The notes under the pieces are model-generated. The model saw nothing but the letters and a program-made list of their open reading frames with translations. It ran no database searches and was not told where the DNA came from. From positions 512,140 to 576,139 of the forward strand of contig LNEK01000020.1 of the NCBI GenBank assembly GCA_001464425.1: a stretch of 64,000 nucleotides of DNA, in the 5' to 3' direction. Of the stretch, positions 48,087-56,827 are shown piece by piece. Numbering within the stretch: the first letter of the stretch is position 1; each line of letters opens with the position of its first letter. The DNA comes from Alphaproteobacteria bacterium Ga0077535. Its GTDB lineage: Bacteria; Pseudomonadota; Alphaproteobacteria; Caulobacterales; Aquidulcibacteraceae. The translations under genes and the position numbers were made by a program.

Positions 48087-50216
48087 ATGCGACTAGCCGC
48101 ATTCGCCGCGACCGCCATCGCGGCCCTTGTTCTTGCTTCGTGCAGCACCACACCTACCGCTCCTCAGGCAGCGCAACCGCAAGGCATGGCCATGACAGGT
48201 GAAGACCCATACCTCTGGCTCGAAGAAGTCGAAGGCGAGCGGGCTTTGGCCTGGGTGCGCGAACAAAACGCGCGCTCTCTCGGTCAACTCGAAAGCGACC
48301 CGCGCTTTGCGCAATTGCACGCTGATGCGCTCGCTCTCGCCAACTCCAGCGAGCGTCTGCCCACCGGCGGCATCTTCGAAGGCTATTATTACAGTTTCTG
48401 GCAGGACGCGACGCATGTGCGCGGCATCTATCGCCGCGCGCGCCTCGCCGACTTCGCCCGCAACGGCGACCCGCAATGGGAAACTGTGTTCGACGTTGAC
48501 GCCGTCGCCGCCGCTGAAAACGCCAACTGGGTGTTCAAAGGTATCGACTGCCTAGAAGGCACGACGCTCTGCCTGGTCGCGCTCTCGGATGGCGGCAAGG
48601 ACGCCACAACCTATCGTGAGTACGACACCGCGACCCGCACCTTCGTGCGCAATGGCTTCGTCGTCCCGGAAGCCAAGTCGGGCGTGACCTGGCTTGACCG
48701 TGACACGCTGCTCGTCGCCACCGATTGGGGCCCAGAGAACGGCGCATCCACGATGACGGAAAGCGGCTATCCGTTCGTGATCAAACGCTGGACGCGCGGC
48801 ACGCCGCTCGCCTCGGCCACTGAGATCATGCGCGGTGAAGCCACCGACGTCGGCGTGTTCGCGGGCGTACTGCAGGACACGGACGGCAGCCGCGTGCCGA
48901 TCGCCGTGCGCGCGACCACCTTCTTTGAATCCACCAATTTCCGCCTCGACGGCGCAACGCCGCAGCGCATCAACCTGCCGCCGAAAGCCTCGATCCAAGG
49001 CCTCTATCAAGGCCAACTGATCGCGACGCTCCAAGAAGAATGGCGCGGCCATCCGCAAGGCGCGCTCATCTCTTACCCGCTGAGCGAGAGCGGCAGCGAA
49101 AGCCCGAACGTCTCGGTTCTGTTCGCGCCCAACGCGCGCCAATCCGTTGAAGGTGTCGCCATCACCCGCGACGCCATCCTCGTCGCCGGCTACGAAAACG
49201 TGCGCGGCCGCTTGCTGCGCATCTCCCGCAATGGCGCCGGCTGGGCGACCGCAAACGTCGACCTGCCGCAAAACGGCTCGGTCAGCTTTGCCGGTTCATC
49301 TCCGACGGAGAGCAGTGCGTTCGTCGTCTTCGAAGACTACCTCACGCCGGACACCCTCTACGCGCTTGAGCGCAACGCCGCGACGACGCGCGCTGTGCGT
49401 TCACTGCCAGCGCAGTTCGACGCGTCGCCTTACGTCTCGGAGCAATTCGAAGCGGTCAGCGCCGATGGCACACGCGTGCCGTACTTCGTCCTGCGCCGCC
49501 GTGACCTACCGATGAACGGCCAGAACGCGACCTTGCTCTACGCGTACGGCGGCTTCCAAGTATCGATGACGCCCGGCTATTCGCCGAACGTCGGCAAGCT
49601 CTGGCTCGACCGCGGCGGCGTTTACGTCATCGCCAACATCCGCGGCGGCGGTGAGTTCGGCCCCGCCTGGCACCAAGCGGGCCTGCGCACCAACCGCCAA
49701 GTCATTTATGACGATTTCTACGCCGTCGAACGCGATCTCGTAGAGCGCCGCATCACTAGCCCCGAGCACCTCGGGATCATGGGCGGCTCGAACGGCGGCT
49801 TGCTGATGGGCGTGATGCTCAATCAGCACCCGGAAATGATCAACGCCGCCGTCGTGCAAGTACCGCTGCTCGACATGCTGCGCTACGACCAACTGCTCGC
49901 CGGCGCCTCGTGGGTCGATGAATACGGCTCGCCCTCCGACCCGGAAGAGCGCGCCTTCTTGGAGACCATCACGCCGTACCAAAACTTGCGCGCGCGCGAG
50001 GATTTCCCGGTCCCGTTCGTGCTCACGTCCACGAAGGACGACCGCGTCCACCCCGGCCACGCGCGCAAATACGTCGCCCGCATGATCGAACTCGGCATGC
50101 CGGTCCTCTATTACGAAAACATCGACGGGGGCCACTCCGCCGCCGCCAACCTCAACGAGGCCGCGCGCCGCAGGGCGCTTGAGTATACGTATCTGATGCA
50201 ACAACTGATGGATTAA
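48087..50216 (+). CDS. Prolyl oligopeptidase-family (S9A) serine peptidase, lipoprotein
   Basis: The 709-residue enzyme begins with a lipoprotein signal (AAFAATAIAALVLASC, lipidated Cys19), so it is envelope-anchored, unlike cytosolic prolyl oligopeptidases. An N-terminal beta-propeller is followed by the alpha/beta hydrolase domain with Ser568 in MGGSNGGLLMG, Asp652 in KDDRVHPGHA and His683 in DGGHSAAAN. FQVSMTPGYSPNVGKLWLD and NIRGGGEFGPAWHQAG are typical of the S9A group. It cleaves short peptides, usually after proline; a peptide-scavenging role is likely. A 6-bp dyad (48060-48073) lies before the start. Confidence 0.92.
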   Translation: MRLAAFAATAIAALVLASCSTTPTAPQAAQPQGMAMTGEDPYLWLEEVEGERALAWVREQNARSLGQLESDPRFAQLHADALALANSSERLPTGGIFEGYYYSFWQDATHVRGIYRRARLADFARNGDPQWETVFDVDAVAAAENANWVFKGIDCLEGTTLCLVALSDGGKDATTYREYDTATRTFVRNGFVVPEAKSGVTWLDRDTLLVATDWGPENGASTMTESGYPFVIKRWTRGTPLASATEIMRGEATDVGVFAGVLQDTDGSRVPIAVRATTFFESTNFRLDGATPQRINLPPKASIQGLYQGQLIATLQEEWRGHPQGALISYPLSESGSESPNVSVLFAPNARQSVEGVAITRDAILVAGYENVRGRLLRISRNGAGWATANVDLPQNGSVSFAGSSPTESSAFVVFEDYLTPDTLYALERNAATTRAVRSLPAQFDASPYVSEQFEAVSADGTRVPYFVLRRRDLPMNGQNATLLYAYGGFQVSMTPGYSPNVGKLWLDRGGVYVIANIRGGGEFGPAWHQAGLRTNRQVIYDDFYAVERDLVERRITSPEHLGIMGGSNGGLLMGVMLNQHPEMINAAVVQVPLLDMLRYDQLLAGASWVDEYGSPSDPEERAFLETITPYQNLRAREDFPVPFVLTSTKDDRVHPGHARKYVARMIELGMPVLYYENIDGGHSAAANLNEAARRRALEYTYLMQQLMD

Positions 50217-50254
50217 GCGCGGACGCTGGCCTTCTCTTCGTGGAGGAGGTCAGC

Positions 50255-50770
50255 GTGCTTGCCCGAACGACTGCCTTCACTGCGCACGACATAGGCGAGC
50301 TTCAACAGAGCCAGGAGAGCAGCCCGACGGAAACCGTCAAAGACGCTCTGGCCCGCAAGCAAGGCGCCGTGATCCATGTGCGTTCCGACGAGATGGTCGT
50401 CGAAGCTTTGCAGCAGATGCGAGATAACCGTGTCCGATCGGTCCTGGTCATTGACGATGACGTACTGGTCGGGATCGTCACCCAAGGCGACTGCGCCATA
50501 AAAGTGCTGCTGCCCGGGCTCGATGCGAAGAAGACTCCGGTCGGTCAGGTGATGACGGCCAAACCGGTGACAGTTAAGCCAGACGATCAAATTCAAGCCT
50601 GCATGGCGCTCATGTCAGCGCGCGGCTTTCGCCATCTCCCAGTGCTTGACGGCGCCAAAGTCGTTGGCGTGATTTCGATCGGAGACGTCGTAAAGGACGT
50701 CATTCGAAATCTGGAGCTCAACGTGAGCGACCTGTTGGGCTTCATCATGAAGGACGGCCCAGGCGGCTGA
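50255..50770 (+). CDS. Two-CBS-domain protein
   Basis: The start is the GTG at 50255, with GGAGGAGG five bases before it. The 171-residue protein consists of two CBS motifs, VIHVRSDEMVVEALQQMRDNRVRSVLVID with GIVTQGDCAIKVL, and VMTAKPVTVKPDDQ with RGFRHLPVLDG and GVISIGDVVKDVI. Free-standing CBS pairs bind adenine nucleotides and regulate a partner. Its 3' end overlaps that of the convergent kdpE-like gene by 26 bases. Confidence 0.88.
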   Translation: MLARTTAFTAHDIGELQQSQESSPTETVKDALARKQGAVIHVRSDEMVVEALQQMRDNRVRSVLVIDDDVLVGIVTQGDCAIKVLLPGLDAKKTPVGQVMTAKPVTVKPDDQIQACMALMSARGFRHLPVLDGAKVVGVISIGDVVKDVIRNLELNVSDLLGFIMKDGPGG

Positions 50771-51473
50771 CCCCACCGCTCCATTCCGTGTCCGCCATTA
50801 GCCGATAGCCGACGCCCGGATCGGAAACGAGCAGCGCCGGCCTCGATGGATGCGCTTCGAGCTTGGCGCGCAACTGCCCGATATAAACGCGCAGATACTG
50901 AATATCCGCCCGCTCCGACCCCCACACCGCCTTCAACAAATCCTGGTGGCGCACCACCTTACCGAGCTGCGCCGCGAGCACAGCCAGAATCTCGAACTCT
51001 TTCGGTGAGAGCTCGATCTCGCGCCCCTCGCGCCGCACCACCCGCGCCGCAAGATCAATGGCGAGCGGCCCGGTTCGCACAACCGGCGCGCTGCCCGCCG
51101 CTTGCACCGCATGTCGCAACGCCGCGCGCAACCGCGCCAACAATTCCTCCAAACCGAACGGCTTGGTCACGTAATCGTCGGCCCCCGCATCGAGAGCGCG
51201 CACCTTCAGCGCCTCCGCGTCACGCGCCGTCAGCACCACGATGGGCGTCAAATCCCCCGCGCGCACCGCGCTAATAAACTCCAGCCCATCGCCATCCGGC
51301 AGCCCGAGATCGAGCAAGATCGCCCGCGGCTTGTAATGCGCCCGCATCCGCCGCGCTTCCGCCAGCGTTCCAACGCCAACAACGACATAACCCGCCGCCT
51401 TCAGCGTCATCTCAAGCGAGCGCCGCAACGACGCATCGTCCTCAACGATCAGGATCGTCGCCTCAGTCGCCAT
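50745..51473 (-). CDS. kdpE: KdpE-like response regulator (OmpR/PhoB type)
   Basis: The 242-residue regulator has a complete receiver (acidic pair EDD at 11-13, phospho-acceptor Asp55 in ILLDLGLPDGDG, LTARD, KPFG) and a C-terminal winged helix (LSPKEFEILAVLAAQLGKV, then YLRVYIGQLRAKLE). YLRVYIGQLR is typical of KdpE. I took the ATG at 51473; a start nine codons upstream is possible. The start overlaps the kinase gene by 11 bases. No kdpFABC operon is in the window; the divergent neighbour is the kup potassium transporter. Confidence 0.87.
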   Translation of the reverse strand: MATEATILIVEDDASLRRSLEMTLKAAGYVVVGVGTLAEARRMRAHYKPRAILLDLGLPDGDGLEFISAVRAGDLTPIVVLTARDAEALKVRALDAGADDYVTKPFGLEELLARLRAALRHAVQAAGSAPVVRTGPLAIDLAARVVRREGREIELSPKEFEILAVLAAQLGKVVRHQDLLKAVWGSERADIQYLRVYIGQLRAKLEAHPSRPALLVSDPGVGYRLMADTEWSGGVSRLGRPS

Positions 51474-52557
51474 GGCGTTGAGCCTTTGTCCAACTCGCAA
51501 AGCTCAGAAAAAATACCGCGCCCCCGCCGTCTCGGTTCGCCGCTGTCAACGCGCCGCCTTGCGACTCCATAAACGTCCGCGCCAAAGCGAGCCCGAGCCC
51601 CAAGCCTGGCGCGCGCCCATCCGCCTCGACGCCGCGCACAAACTTCTGGAACAAACGCTCCGGATTTTCGCCGAGGCCCGGCCCACGGTCGCCCACCTCG
51701 ATGATCACGTCGTGATTTTCCAACCGCGCCGATATGCTGACCGGCGAACCCTCCCCATACTTCGACGCATTCGAAAGCACATTGGCGAGCGCGCGCGTCG
51801 CTAAAGCGGGGTCAGCGGATACAAGCGGAAGATCATCCGGCAAGCTCACTGCCGCATCGCTACCTGTATCCGCTAAAGCCGCTGCAACAATCTCGCTCAC
51901 GCTCGTCGGCTCCGGCCGCACTGGAATTTGTCCCGCTTCGATCCGCGATGCCGAGAGCAGCGTGTCCACGAGGCCCGACAACCGCCGCGCCTCGCCTTCA
52001 GCCAAATCCAGCAGCTCCGCGCGCGCCTCGGCGTCGTGATCAGCCGCAAACTTCTGCAAACTCTGCAGCGTGAAGACGATCGTCGCCAACGGCGTCCGCA
52101 AATCGTGCGACACACCGGCGAGCAGCTCCGCCTTAAACCGTTCGCGCGCCGCCTCAAGCCGCGCCGCGTCCGCCATGCGCGCGCGCTGCGCCACAAAGCT
52201 CACAAGCAGTCCCACAACCGCGAACAGGAGCAGCGCCCCCAAATCTTGCGGGCGCGCGACAGCGAAGGTGAAACGAGGCTCCACAAACAGAAAATTGACA
52301 GCGACGACACTGAGCACAGACGCGCCAAGCGCCGGCCCAAGCCCGTAGCGCATGGCCGCGATAACAATCGGCACGACAAAGAACAGCGATAGGCTTTGCG
52401 GATCGAGCCATTGCTCGCCGAAGCTCGCGGCAAAAGCCGCAACAGCCACCATCGCCACCGTCACGCCAGCTGGACGGACAACGTCGCGCCATGAAGCGAA
52501 TGGGGGCATGTGGCTCACCGCCGGAATCTGGCCCCGCAGCTCTTCCCGCGCAACCAC
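51463..52557 (-). CDS. KdpD-like sensor histidine kinase lacking the N-terminal KdpD and UspA domains
   Basis: The 364-residue kinase matches only the C-terminal half of KdpD (normally about 890 residues): a DUF4118 membrane module with three or four helices (about 30-125, LSLFFVVPIVIAAMRYGLGP, VNFLFVEPRFTFAV), the HisKA box LAGVSHDLRTPLATI with His151, and the ATPase with NVLSNASKYGEGS, GDRGPGLG and PGLGLGLALA. The N-terminal osmosensing and Usp modules are absent. It overlaps the kdpE-like gene and is divergent from kup by 38 bases, so both promoters share a tiny region. Confidence 0.87.
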   Translation of the reverse strand: MVAREELRGQIPAVSHMPPFASWRDVVRPAGVTVAMVAVAAFAASFGEQWLDPQSLSLFFVVPIVIAAMRYGLGPALGASVLSVVAVNFLFVEPRFTFAVARPQDLGALLLFAVVGLLVSFVAQRARMADAARLEAARERFKAELLAGVSHDLRTPLATIVFTLQSLQKFAADHDAEARAELLDLAEGEARRLSGLVDTLLSASRIEAGQIPVRPEPTSVSEIVAAALADTGSDAAVSLPDDLPLVSADPALATRALANVLSNASKYGEGSPVSISARLENHDVIIEVGDRGPGLGENPERLFQKFVRGVEADGRAPGLGLGLALARTFMESQGGALTAANRDGGGAVFFLSFASWTKAQRHGD

Positions 52558-52594
52558 ATGGAATTTTTATGCGCCTCGCGCCCATGTCCGGGCG

Positions 52595-54514
52595 ATGACC
52601 ACGCTCTCCGCCGATCCGGCCAATTCAAATCCCGCCGCCAAAGATCACGTCCAACGCGGCTTTTGGGGCCTGACCCTCACCGCCATCGGCGTCGTCTATG
52701 GCGATATCGGCACCTCGCCGCTCTACGCCTTTCGCGAGTCGATCAGTCACGTCGTCAATCGCAACGGCGTAGCCACGAACGCGGAGATCATCGGCGTCAT
52801 CTCGCTGATGCTCTGGGCGCTGATCACCATCGTCACGCTGAAATACACAATGATCCTTCTCCGCCTCGACAATCGCGGCGAGGGCGGCACGCTTTCGCTC
52901 ATGGCTCTCGTACAGCGCGCGCTCGGCAAGCGCACGCCCTTCATCCTCATCGTGGGCCTCGCCGGCGCCGGTCTCTTCTATGGCGACGCCATGCTCACGC
53001 CAGCGATCTCAGTTCTTTCCGCGATCGAGGGTCTAGCCGTGCTGCCCGGCCTCACGGGCCGCATCGAGCCCTTCATTATGCCGATCACACTCGGCATCTT
53101 GATCGCGCTCTTCGTCGTGCAGCGGTTCGGCTCCAGTGTCGTCGGCACATTCTTCGGGCCGATCTGCATTCTCTGGTTCACCGTGCTCGGGGGCCTAGGC
53201 CTTATGCACCTCAGCCAGGAGCCGGGTGTCCTCGCTGCCTTCAACCCGCTCAATGCGATCACGTTTCTGCTCAACCATTCGGGCTTGAGTTTTGTCGTTC
53301 TCGGCTCGGTTTTCCTCACCGTCACCGGCGCCGAAGCGCTTTACGCCGACATGGGCCACTTCGGGCGCAAACCGATCTCGGTCGCGTGGCTGTGGCTCGT
53401 TTTCCCCGCGCTCTCACTCAATTATCTCGGCCAAGGCGCGATGGTGATCGCCAACCCAAGCACGATCAGCAATCCGTTCTTCTACATGGCGCCCGATGCG
53501 TGGCGGCCCGCGCTCGTCGTTCTCGCCACTGCCGCAACCATCATCGCCAGCCAAGCCGTCATCTCCGGCGCCTACTCACTCACGCAGCAAGCCATCCAAC
53601 TCGGCCTGTTGCCGCGCATGCGCATCCTGCAAACCTCAGAGCGCCACCACGGCCAAATTTACATGCCGCAAGTGAACTACATGCTCATGGTCGGCGTCCT
53701 GTTCATGACCTTCTCGTTCGGCTCATCAAGCGCGCTCGGCAGCGCATACGGCGTCTCCGTTATTGGCGCGATGCTGACGTCTTCGCTGCTCGCCATCCTC
53801 GCCATCTGGAAAGTTGGCAAGCGTCCGCTCTGGGTCGCGGTCGCCGTGATGTCGCCCTTCATCCTCATCGAACTCATATTCGCCGGCTCGAACCTGCTCA
53901 AACTGTTCAGCGGCGGCATCGTGCCGCTCATCATCGCCGGAATCTTTGTTCTGATCATGTGGACCTGGGTACGCGGCTCGGCGCTGTTGCACGAACAAAC
54001 CCGGCGCGATGTCAGCCTTCAACAAATGCTGGCGACACTCGAAATATCGCCGCCCAAGCGCGTGCGCGGCACGGCCATCTTCCTCACCGCCGACCCACAA
54101 GCGGCCCCAACAGCGCTCATGCATAATCTCAAGCACAACCAAGTGCTGCACGAGCGCATCATCTTGCTCTGCGTCCGCACAGCGCCGACGCCGCGCGTCA
54201 GTGACGCCGATCGCGTAACGATCGAAAGCGTTCGTGAGGACATTCAGATCGTGAACTTACACTTCGGCTTCATGGAAACCCCCAACGTCATCCGCGGCCT
54301 CACCCTCGCGCGCGAGCGCGGGCTGGCCTTCGAAATCATGACGACATCATTCTTCTTGAGCCGCCGCACATTGGTGCCGACAGACAAGAGCGACATGCCG
54401 CGCTGGCAGGATCTGCTCTTCATCTTCCTGGCGCGCAATTCCTCCAACGCGACCGAATTCTTTCACATCCCAACGTCCCGCGTCGTCGAACTCGGGGCGC
54501 AAGTTACGGTTTGA
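52595..54514 (+). CDS. kup: Low-affinity potassium transporter Kup
   Basis: With the ATG at 52595 the protein has 639 residues: twelve membrane helices (LTLTAIGVVYGDIGTSPLYA at the start, LFYGDAMLTPAISVLSAIEG, GSVFLTVTGAEALYADMGHFG, FPALSLNYLGQGA) and a cytosolic C-terminal domain of about 180 residues (RGTAIFLTADP, LHERIILLCV). It is a proton-coupled K+ importer. A longer reading upstream overlaps the kinase gene and is not credible. Divergent from the KdpDE-like pair, which may regulate it. Confidence 0.95.
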   Translation: MTTLSADPANSNPAAKDHVQRGFWGLTLTAIGVVYGDIGTSPLYAFRESISHVVNRNGVATNAEIIGVISLMLWALITIVTLKYTMILLRLDNRGEGGTLSLMALVQRALGKRTPFILIVGLAGAGLFYGDAMLTPAISVLSAIEGLAVLPGLTGRIEPFIMPITLGILIALFVVQRFGSSVVGTFFGPICILWFTVLGGLGLMHLSQEPGVLAAFNPLNAITFLLNHSGLSFVVLGSVFLTVTGAEALYADMGHFGRKPISVAWLWLVFPALSLNYLGQGAMVIANPSTISNPFFYMAPDAWRPALVVLATAATIIASQAVISGAYSLTQQAIQLGLLPRMRILQTSERHHGQIYMPQVNYMLMVGVLFMTFSFGSSSALGSAYGVSVIGAMLTSSLLAILAIWKVGKRPLWVAVAVMSPFILIELIFAGSNLLKLFSGGIVPLIIAGIFVLIMWTWVRGSALLHEQTRRDVSLQQMLATLEISPPKRVRGTAIFLTADPQAAPTALMHNLKHNQVLHERIILLCVRTAPTPRVSDADRVTIESVREDIQIVNLHFGFMETPNVIRGLTLARERGLAFEIMTTSFFLSRRTLVPTDKSDMPRWQDLLFIFLARNSSNATEFFHIPTSRVVELGAQVTV

Positions 54515-54594
54515 ACGCGCTTCGGGGCTCGAACGTAGTTCGCCGCTTGGCCGGAAGCGTGTTGGGAGTTTGCGCCGTTGATGAGGCTTGGTCA

Positions 54595-54625
54595 TTCCGG
54601 GGCTCGCGAAAGCGAGAGCCCGGAA
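54595..54625. repeat. REP-like stem-loop
   Basis: TTCCGGGGCTCGC (54595-54607) pairs with GCGAGAGCCCGGAA (from 54612) around a GAAA tetraloop with one bulge. The leading GTCATTCCGGGGCTCG is the kind of sequence found as dispersed palindromes in several alphaproteobacterial genomes. No T-run follows. Confidence 0.7.
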
Positions 54626-55104
54626 CGAGGGAGCGCGCGGAAGATTAGGGGGATACACCCGCACCAATCCGACCGAGTTCAAACCGTGCCTACACTCCCT
54701 TCGTTCGCACAGGGGAGATTTCGAGGAGCTCCGAAACTTCGAAAGTGCGAACCGGAACTGGCGCGGTGATTGGCGCAAACAAAGGAGAGAAAAACTCCAA
54801 AGTTTGAGCAAGCGTGTGTGAGCAGGACGATGTCGAGAAGGCCTAGATGGTACGCCGCTCGGAAAGCCGCCGTGCGAAACGAACGCCCTTCACATGCCCG
54901 CTGCAAAAGGCGGGGTCCACGATGGCTTCGGAACCATCGATGCGCGTAGCACCGGCCTAAGCGGCCATGGAGCTAAGACGCCTGGCGCTCAAACCCCAGG
55001 ATGTCCTCGCTGAACTCCTATGCACGCTCCGGGAAAAACGGTTTCGAGATGGGCCGCATACCCAAAAGAGACTACTCAGCGCGGATCGCGCGCCCCGCTC
55101 TCCC

Positions 55105-55131
55105 TTTGGGGATTAGGTTTTGGGGATTAGG
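55105..55131. repeat. Tandem 13-mer repeat
   Basis: TTTGGGGATTAGG occurs at 55105-55117 and again at 55119-55131, a period of 14 bases. G-rich degenerate tandem units of this kind often mark dispersed intergenic repeats. Confidence 0.75.
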
Positions 55132-55153
55132 GACTGGATGAGCCAGCGGCGTA

Positions 55154-55325
55154 AATCGCGCGCGCTGCGCACACACGCGCCCTGCTCGCCCTCGATGGGC
55201 GAGCTGTCAGCGCGCGCAGCGCGATGACTGAGTGGGTGGCAGCGCTGCATGTTCAGAACAACCGCGCTATCACCCACTCCGTCCGCGAACTCCGTTCGCG
55301 GACACCTCGCCCAGCAAGGGCGAGG
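55154..55325. repeat. Island of consecutive palindromes
   Basis: Perfect arms are GCTCGCCC/GGGCGAGC (55184-55204, 5-base loop), GAGTGGGTG/CACCCACTC (55230-55279, enclosing the palindrome GCAGCGCTGC), GTCCGCGAAC/GTTCGCGGAC (55281-55303, 3-base loop) and CCTCGCCC/GGGCGAGG (55305-55325, 5-base loop). An outer, imperfect pair (about 55154-55170 with 55211-55224) flanks the first hairpin. The whole looks like a composite dispersed repeat, not a terminator. Confidence 0.8.
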
Positions 55326-55396
55326 AGAGGTCGGGCGCGCACTCACCACCTTGATTTTGCCGCCCAGCGCGGGGACAAGCGCAGCAGAGGTGTTTC

Positions 55397-55735
55397 ATGA
55401 ACGTATTGCGGGCCGCGATCGGCATATTTGGGCTGGCGTTGCTGGGCCTCATCATTTGGGCCGCCGTGTCCATGACCGATCTGCACGGCACGTTCCTGGA
55501 TCAATTCGCGGTGGTCTCGACCCTGCCATGGGGCATTGTGAGCCTCGTTGATCTCTATGTCGGCTTCATCTTTTTCGCTGTCATCGTGTTCTTGACGGAG
55601 CGTTCGTGGGTGGTCGCCGCGCTTTGGGCGGCGCCGCTTCTGATCCTCGGCAACGTGTGGGCGGCGATTTGGCTGGTGATCCGCTTGCCGCATCTGGCCA
55701 AGCAGCTCTCCAAGCCCGACTGGCCGACCTCCTAG
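55397..55735 (+). CDS. DUF1475-type small membrane protein
   Basis: The 112-residue protein has three membrane helices: LRAAIGIFGLALLGLIIWAAV, the central VDLYVGFIFFAVIVFLTE and the C-terminal WAAPLLILGNVWAAIWLVI. The middle pattern D-x-Y-x-G-F and the LGN motif are those I associate with DUF1475 proteins, from memory and without a search. Function is unknown. It overlaps the 3' end of the convergent oxyR gene by four bases. Its promoter would have to lie within or just after the palindrome island. Confidence 0.72.
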   Translation: MNVLRAAIGIFGLALLGLIIWAAVSMTDLHGTFLDQFAVVSTLPWGIVSLVDLYVGFIFFAVIVFLTERSWVVAALWAAPLLILGNVWAAIWLVIRLPHLAKQLSKPDWPTS

Positions 55736-56646
55736 AACAGAGCGCGCAGCACGCCGGCGAGAAGCTTTGCTTCTTCTTCGCGCGGACTGCCTTCACGCCA
55801 AGCAATGCCGATGGAGCGCCCGACGACCGGCTCCGCAAACGGCCGCATCGAAACATGCGCGCCCGCTGTCGCGCCGCCTTCAGCCGCGATCTTCGGCAGC
55901 AACGTCACACCCATGCCGCCCGCAACCATCTGCACCAACGTATGCAAACTGGTCGCGCCCACTTCCGTCGACCGCCGCGACGGCGCGAGCTTACAGGCCG
56001 AAAGCGCATGATCGCGCAGGCAATGCCCATCTTCGAGCAGCAGCAAGTCTTCGCCCCTCAAATGCTCAGGCGAAAGATCGTTGCGCTTGGCCAGCGGGTG
56101 ATCGTCCGGCGTCAGCAGCAGGAACTCATCTTCGGCGATTGTCATCGTGCTGACGCCGCTAGCTTCATACGGCAGCGCGATAATGGCCGCATCGAGCGTG
56201 CGCATCCGGAGCGCATCGACCAAGCGACTGGTCAGATCCTCGCGCATCTGCAGGCGCAAGTTTGGGTACTTCTTTTTCAGAACCGGCAGCGCCCGGGGCA
56301 ACAGGAAAGGAGCAATGGTTGGGATGGCGCCGAGCTTGAACGTGCCGGAGAGGGGCACGCCCGCGGCTTGCACCGCGCGCACCATTTCCTCCACTTCGCT
56401 CATCGCCCGCGCCGCGCGATCAACCGCCTCCTCACCCGCCGGCGTCAACACCGCGCCTGCCCGGCCGCGCTCCACCAGCACCGCACCCAGTATGGTCTCC
56501 AAATCCTTGATTCCCGCCGACAGCGTCGGCTGCGTCACCCCCACGGCCGCGGCAGCGCCGACAAAGCTCCCCTCAGCCCTAAGCGCGATCAAAAACTGCA
56601 GCTGCCGCAAAGTCGGCATCGACGAGGCTGGGAGGCGATCGCTCAT
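55732..56646 (-). CDS. oxyR: Hydrogen-peroxide-sensing LysR regulator OxyR
   Basis: The 304-residue LysR-type regulator begins with the winged helix PTLRQLQFLIALRAEGSF and GVTQPTLSAGIKDLE. The regulatory domain has Cys209 (LEDGHCLRDHAL) and Cys218 (SACKL), nine residues apart, exactly the spacing of the redox pair Cys199-Cys208 of E. coli OxyR. Peroxide should therefore form the activating disulfide. No catalase, ahpC or dps gene is adjacent, so it must act elsewhere. The upstream region holds hairpins and the 3' end of a kinase gene. Confidence 0.93.
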   Translation of the reverse strand: MSDRLPASSMPTLRQLQFLIALRAEGSFVGAAAAVGVTQPTLSAGIKDLETILGAVLVERGRAGAVLTPAGEEAVDRAARAMSEVEEMVRAVQAAGVPLSGTFKLGAIPTIAPFLLPRALPVLKKKYPNLRLQMREDLTSRLVDALRMRTLDAAIIALPYEASGVSTMTIAEDEFLLLTPDDHPLAKRNDLSPEHLRGEDLLLLEDGHCLRDHALSACKLAPSRRSTEVGATSLHTLVQMVAGGMGVTLLPKIAAEGGATAGAHVSMRPFAEPVVGRSIGIAWREGSPREEEAKLLAGVLRALF

Positions 56647-56753
56647 AGGCGCACCCTATCACAAGAGCGCTCCGATATTGGAATTAGCAGCAGATGCGAC
56701 AACACGCCCGGAACCAGGGGGCGGGGCCGGTGTTCTCCCACCAGTCCCCCGCA

Positions 56754-56785
56754 GCGTGGTCTTACCCTCCCCCCGCGGACCACGC
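56754..56785. repeat. Hairpin in the oxyR upstream region
   Basis: GCGTGGTC (56754-56761) and GACCACGC (56778-56785) form a perfect 8-bp stem with a C-rich 16-base loop. It is followed by CCCTCCCC and AGGGGCGGGG around 56790-56812, a weaker C/G-rich dyad. The gap between oxyR (starts 56646) and the kinase stop (56828) holds no gene; these look like dispersed palindromes similar in style to those at 55.2 kb. Confidence 0.55.
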
Positions 56786-56827
56786 GTTCCCTCCCCAGAA
56801 GGAAGGGGCGGGGTACATTTTTCTCTA

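Larger units (their letters stand above)
54515..55396. other. Long intergenic region between kup and the DUF1475 gene
   Basis: No recognisable gene in 882 bases. It holds a REP-like stem-loop (54595-54625), a tandem 13-mer (55105-55131) and an island of nested palindromes (55154-55325). A 49-codon frame from ATG 54967 to TAG 55116 has no visible homology that I can recall. I saw no tRNA, tmRNA, 6S, SRP or RNase P signature. Two shorter palindromic spots, at 54530-54542 and 54720-54738, are minor. Confidence 0.6.

Noticed and set aside
52352..52594. An 81-residue N-terminal extension of Kup
   Set aside because: It overlaps the kinase gene on the other strand, and the family N-terminus begins at the ATG at 52595.
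54530..54542. CGAAC-GTA-GTTCG dyad resembling a Gram-positive LexA site
   Set aside because: The spacer is three rather than four bases, and this genome clearly uses GTTC-N7-GTTC for LexA; no damage gene follows.
54840..55080. Possible structural RNA gene (tmRNA, 6S, RNase P)
   Set aside because: None of the conserved motifs, such as a tag-peptide frame, an acceptor T-loop or the RNase P core, could be found.
55154..55325. Palindrome island as a possible CRISPR array
   Set aside because: The hairpins differ in sequence and there are no regularly spaced identical direct repeats or cas genes.
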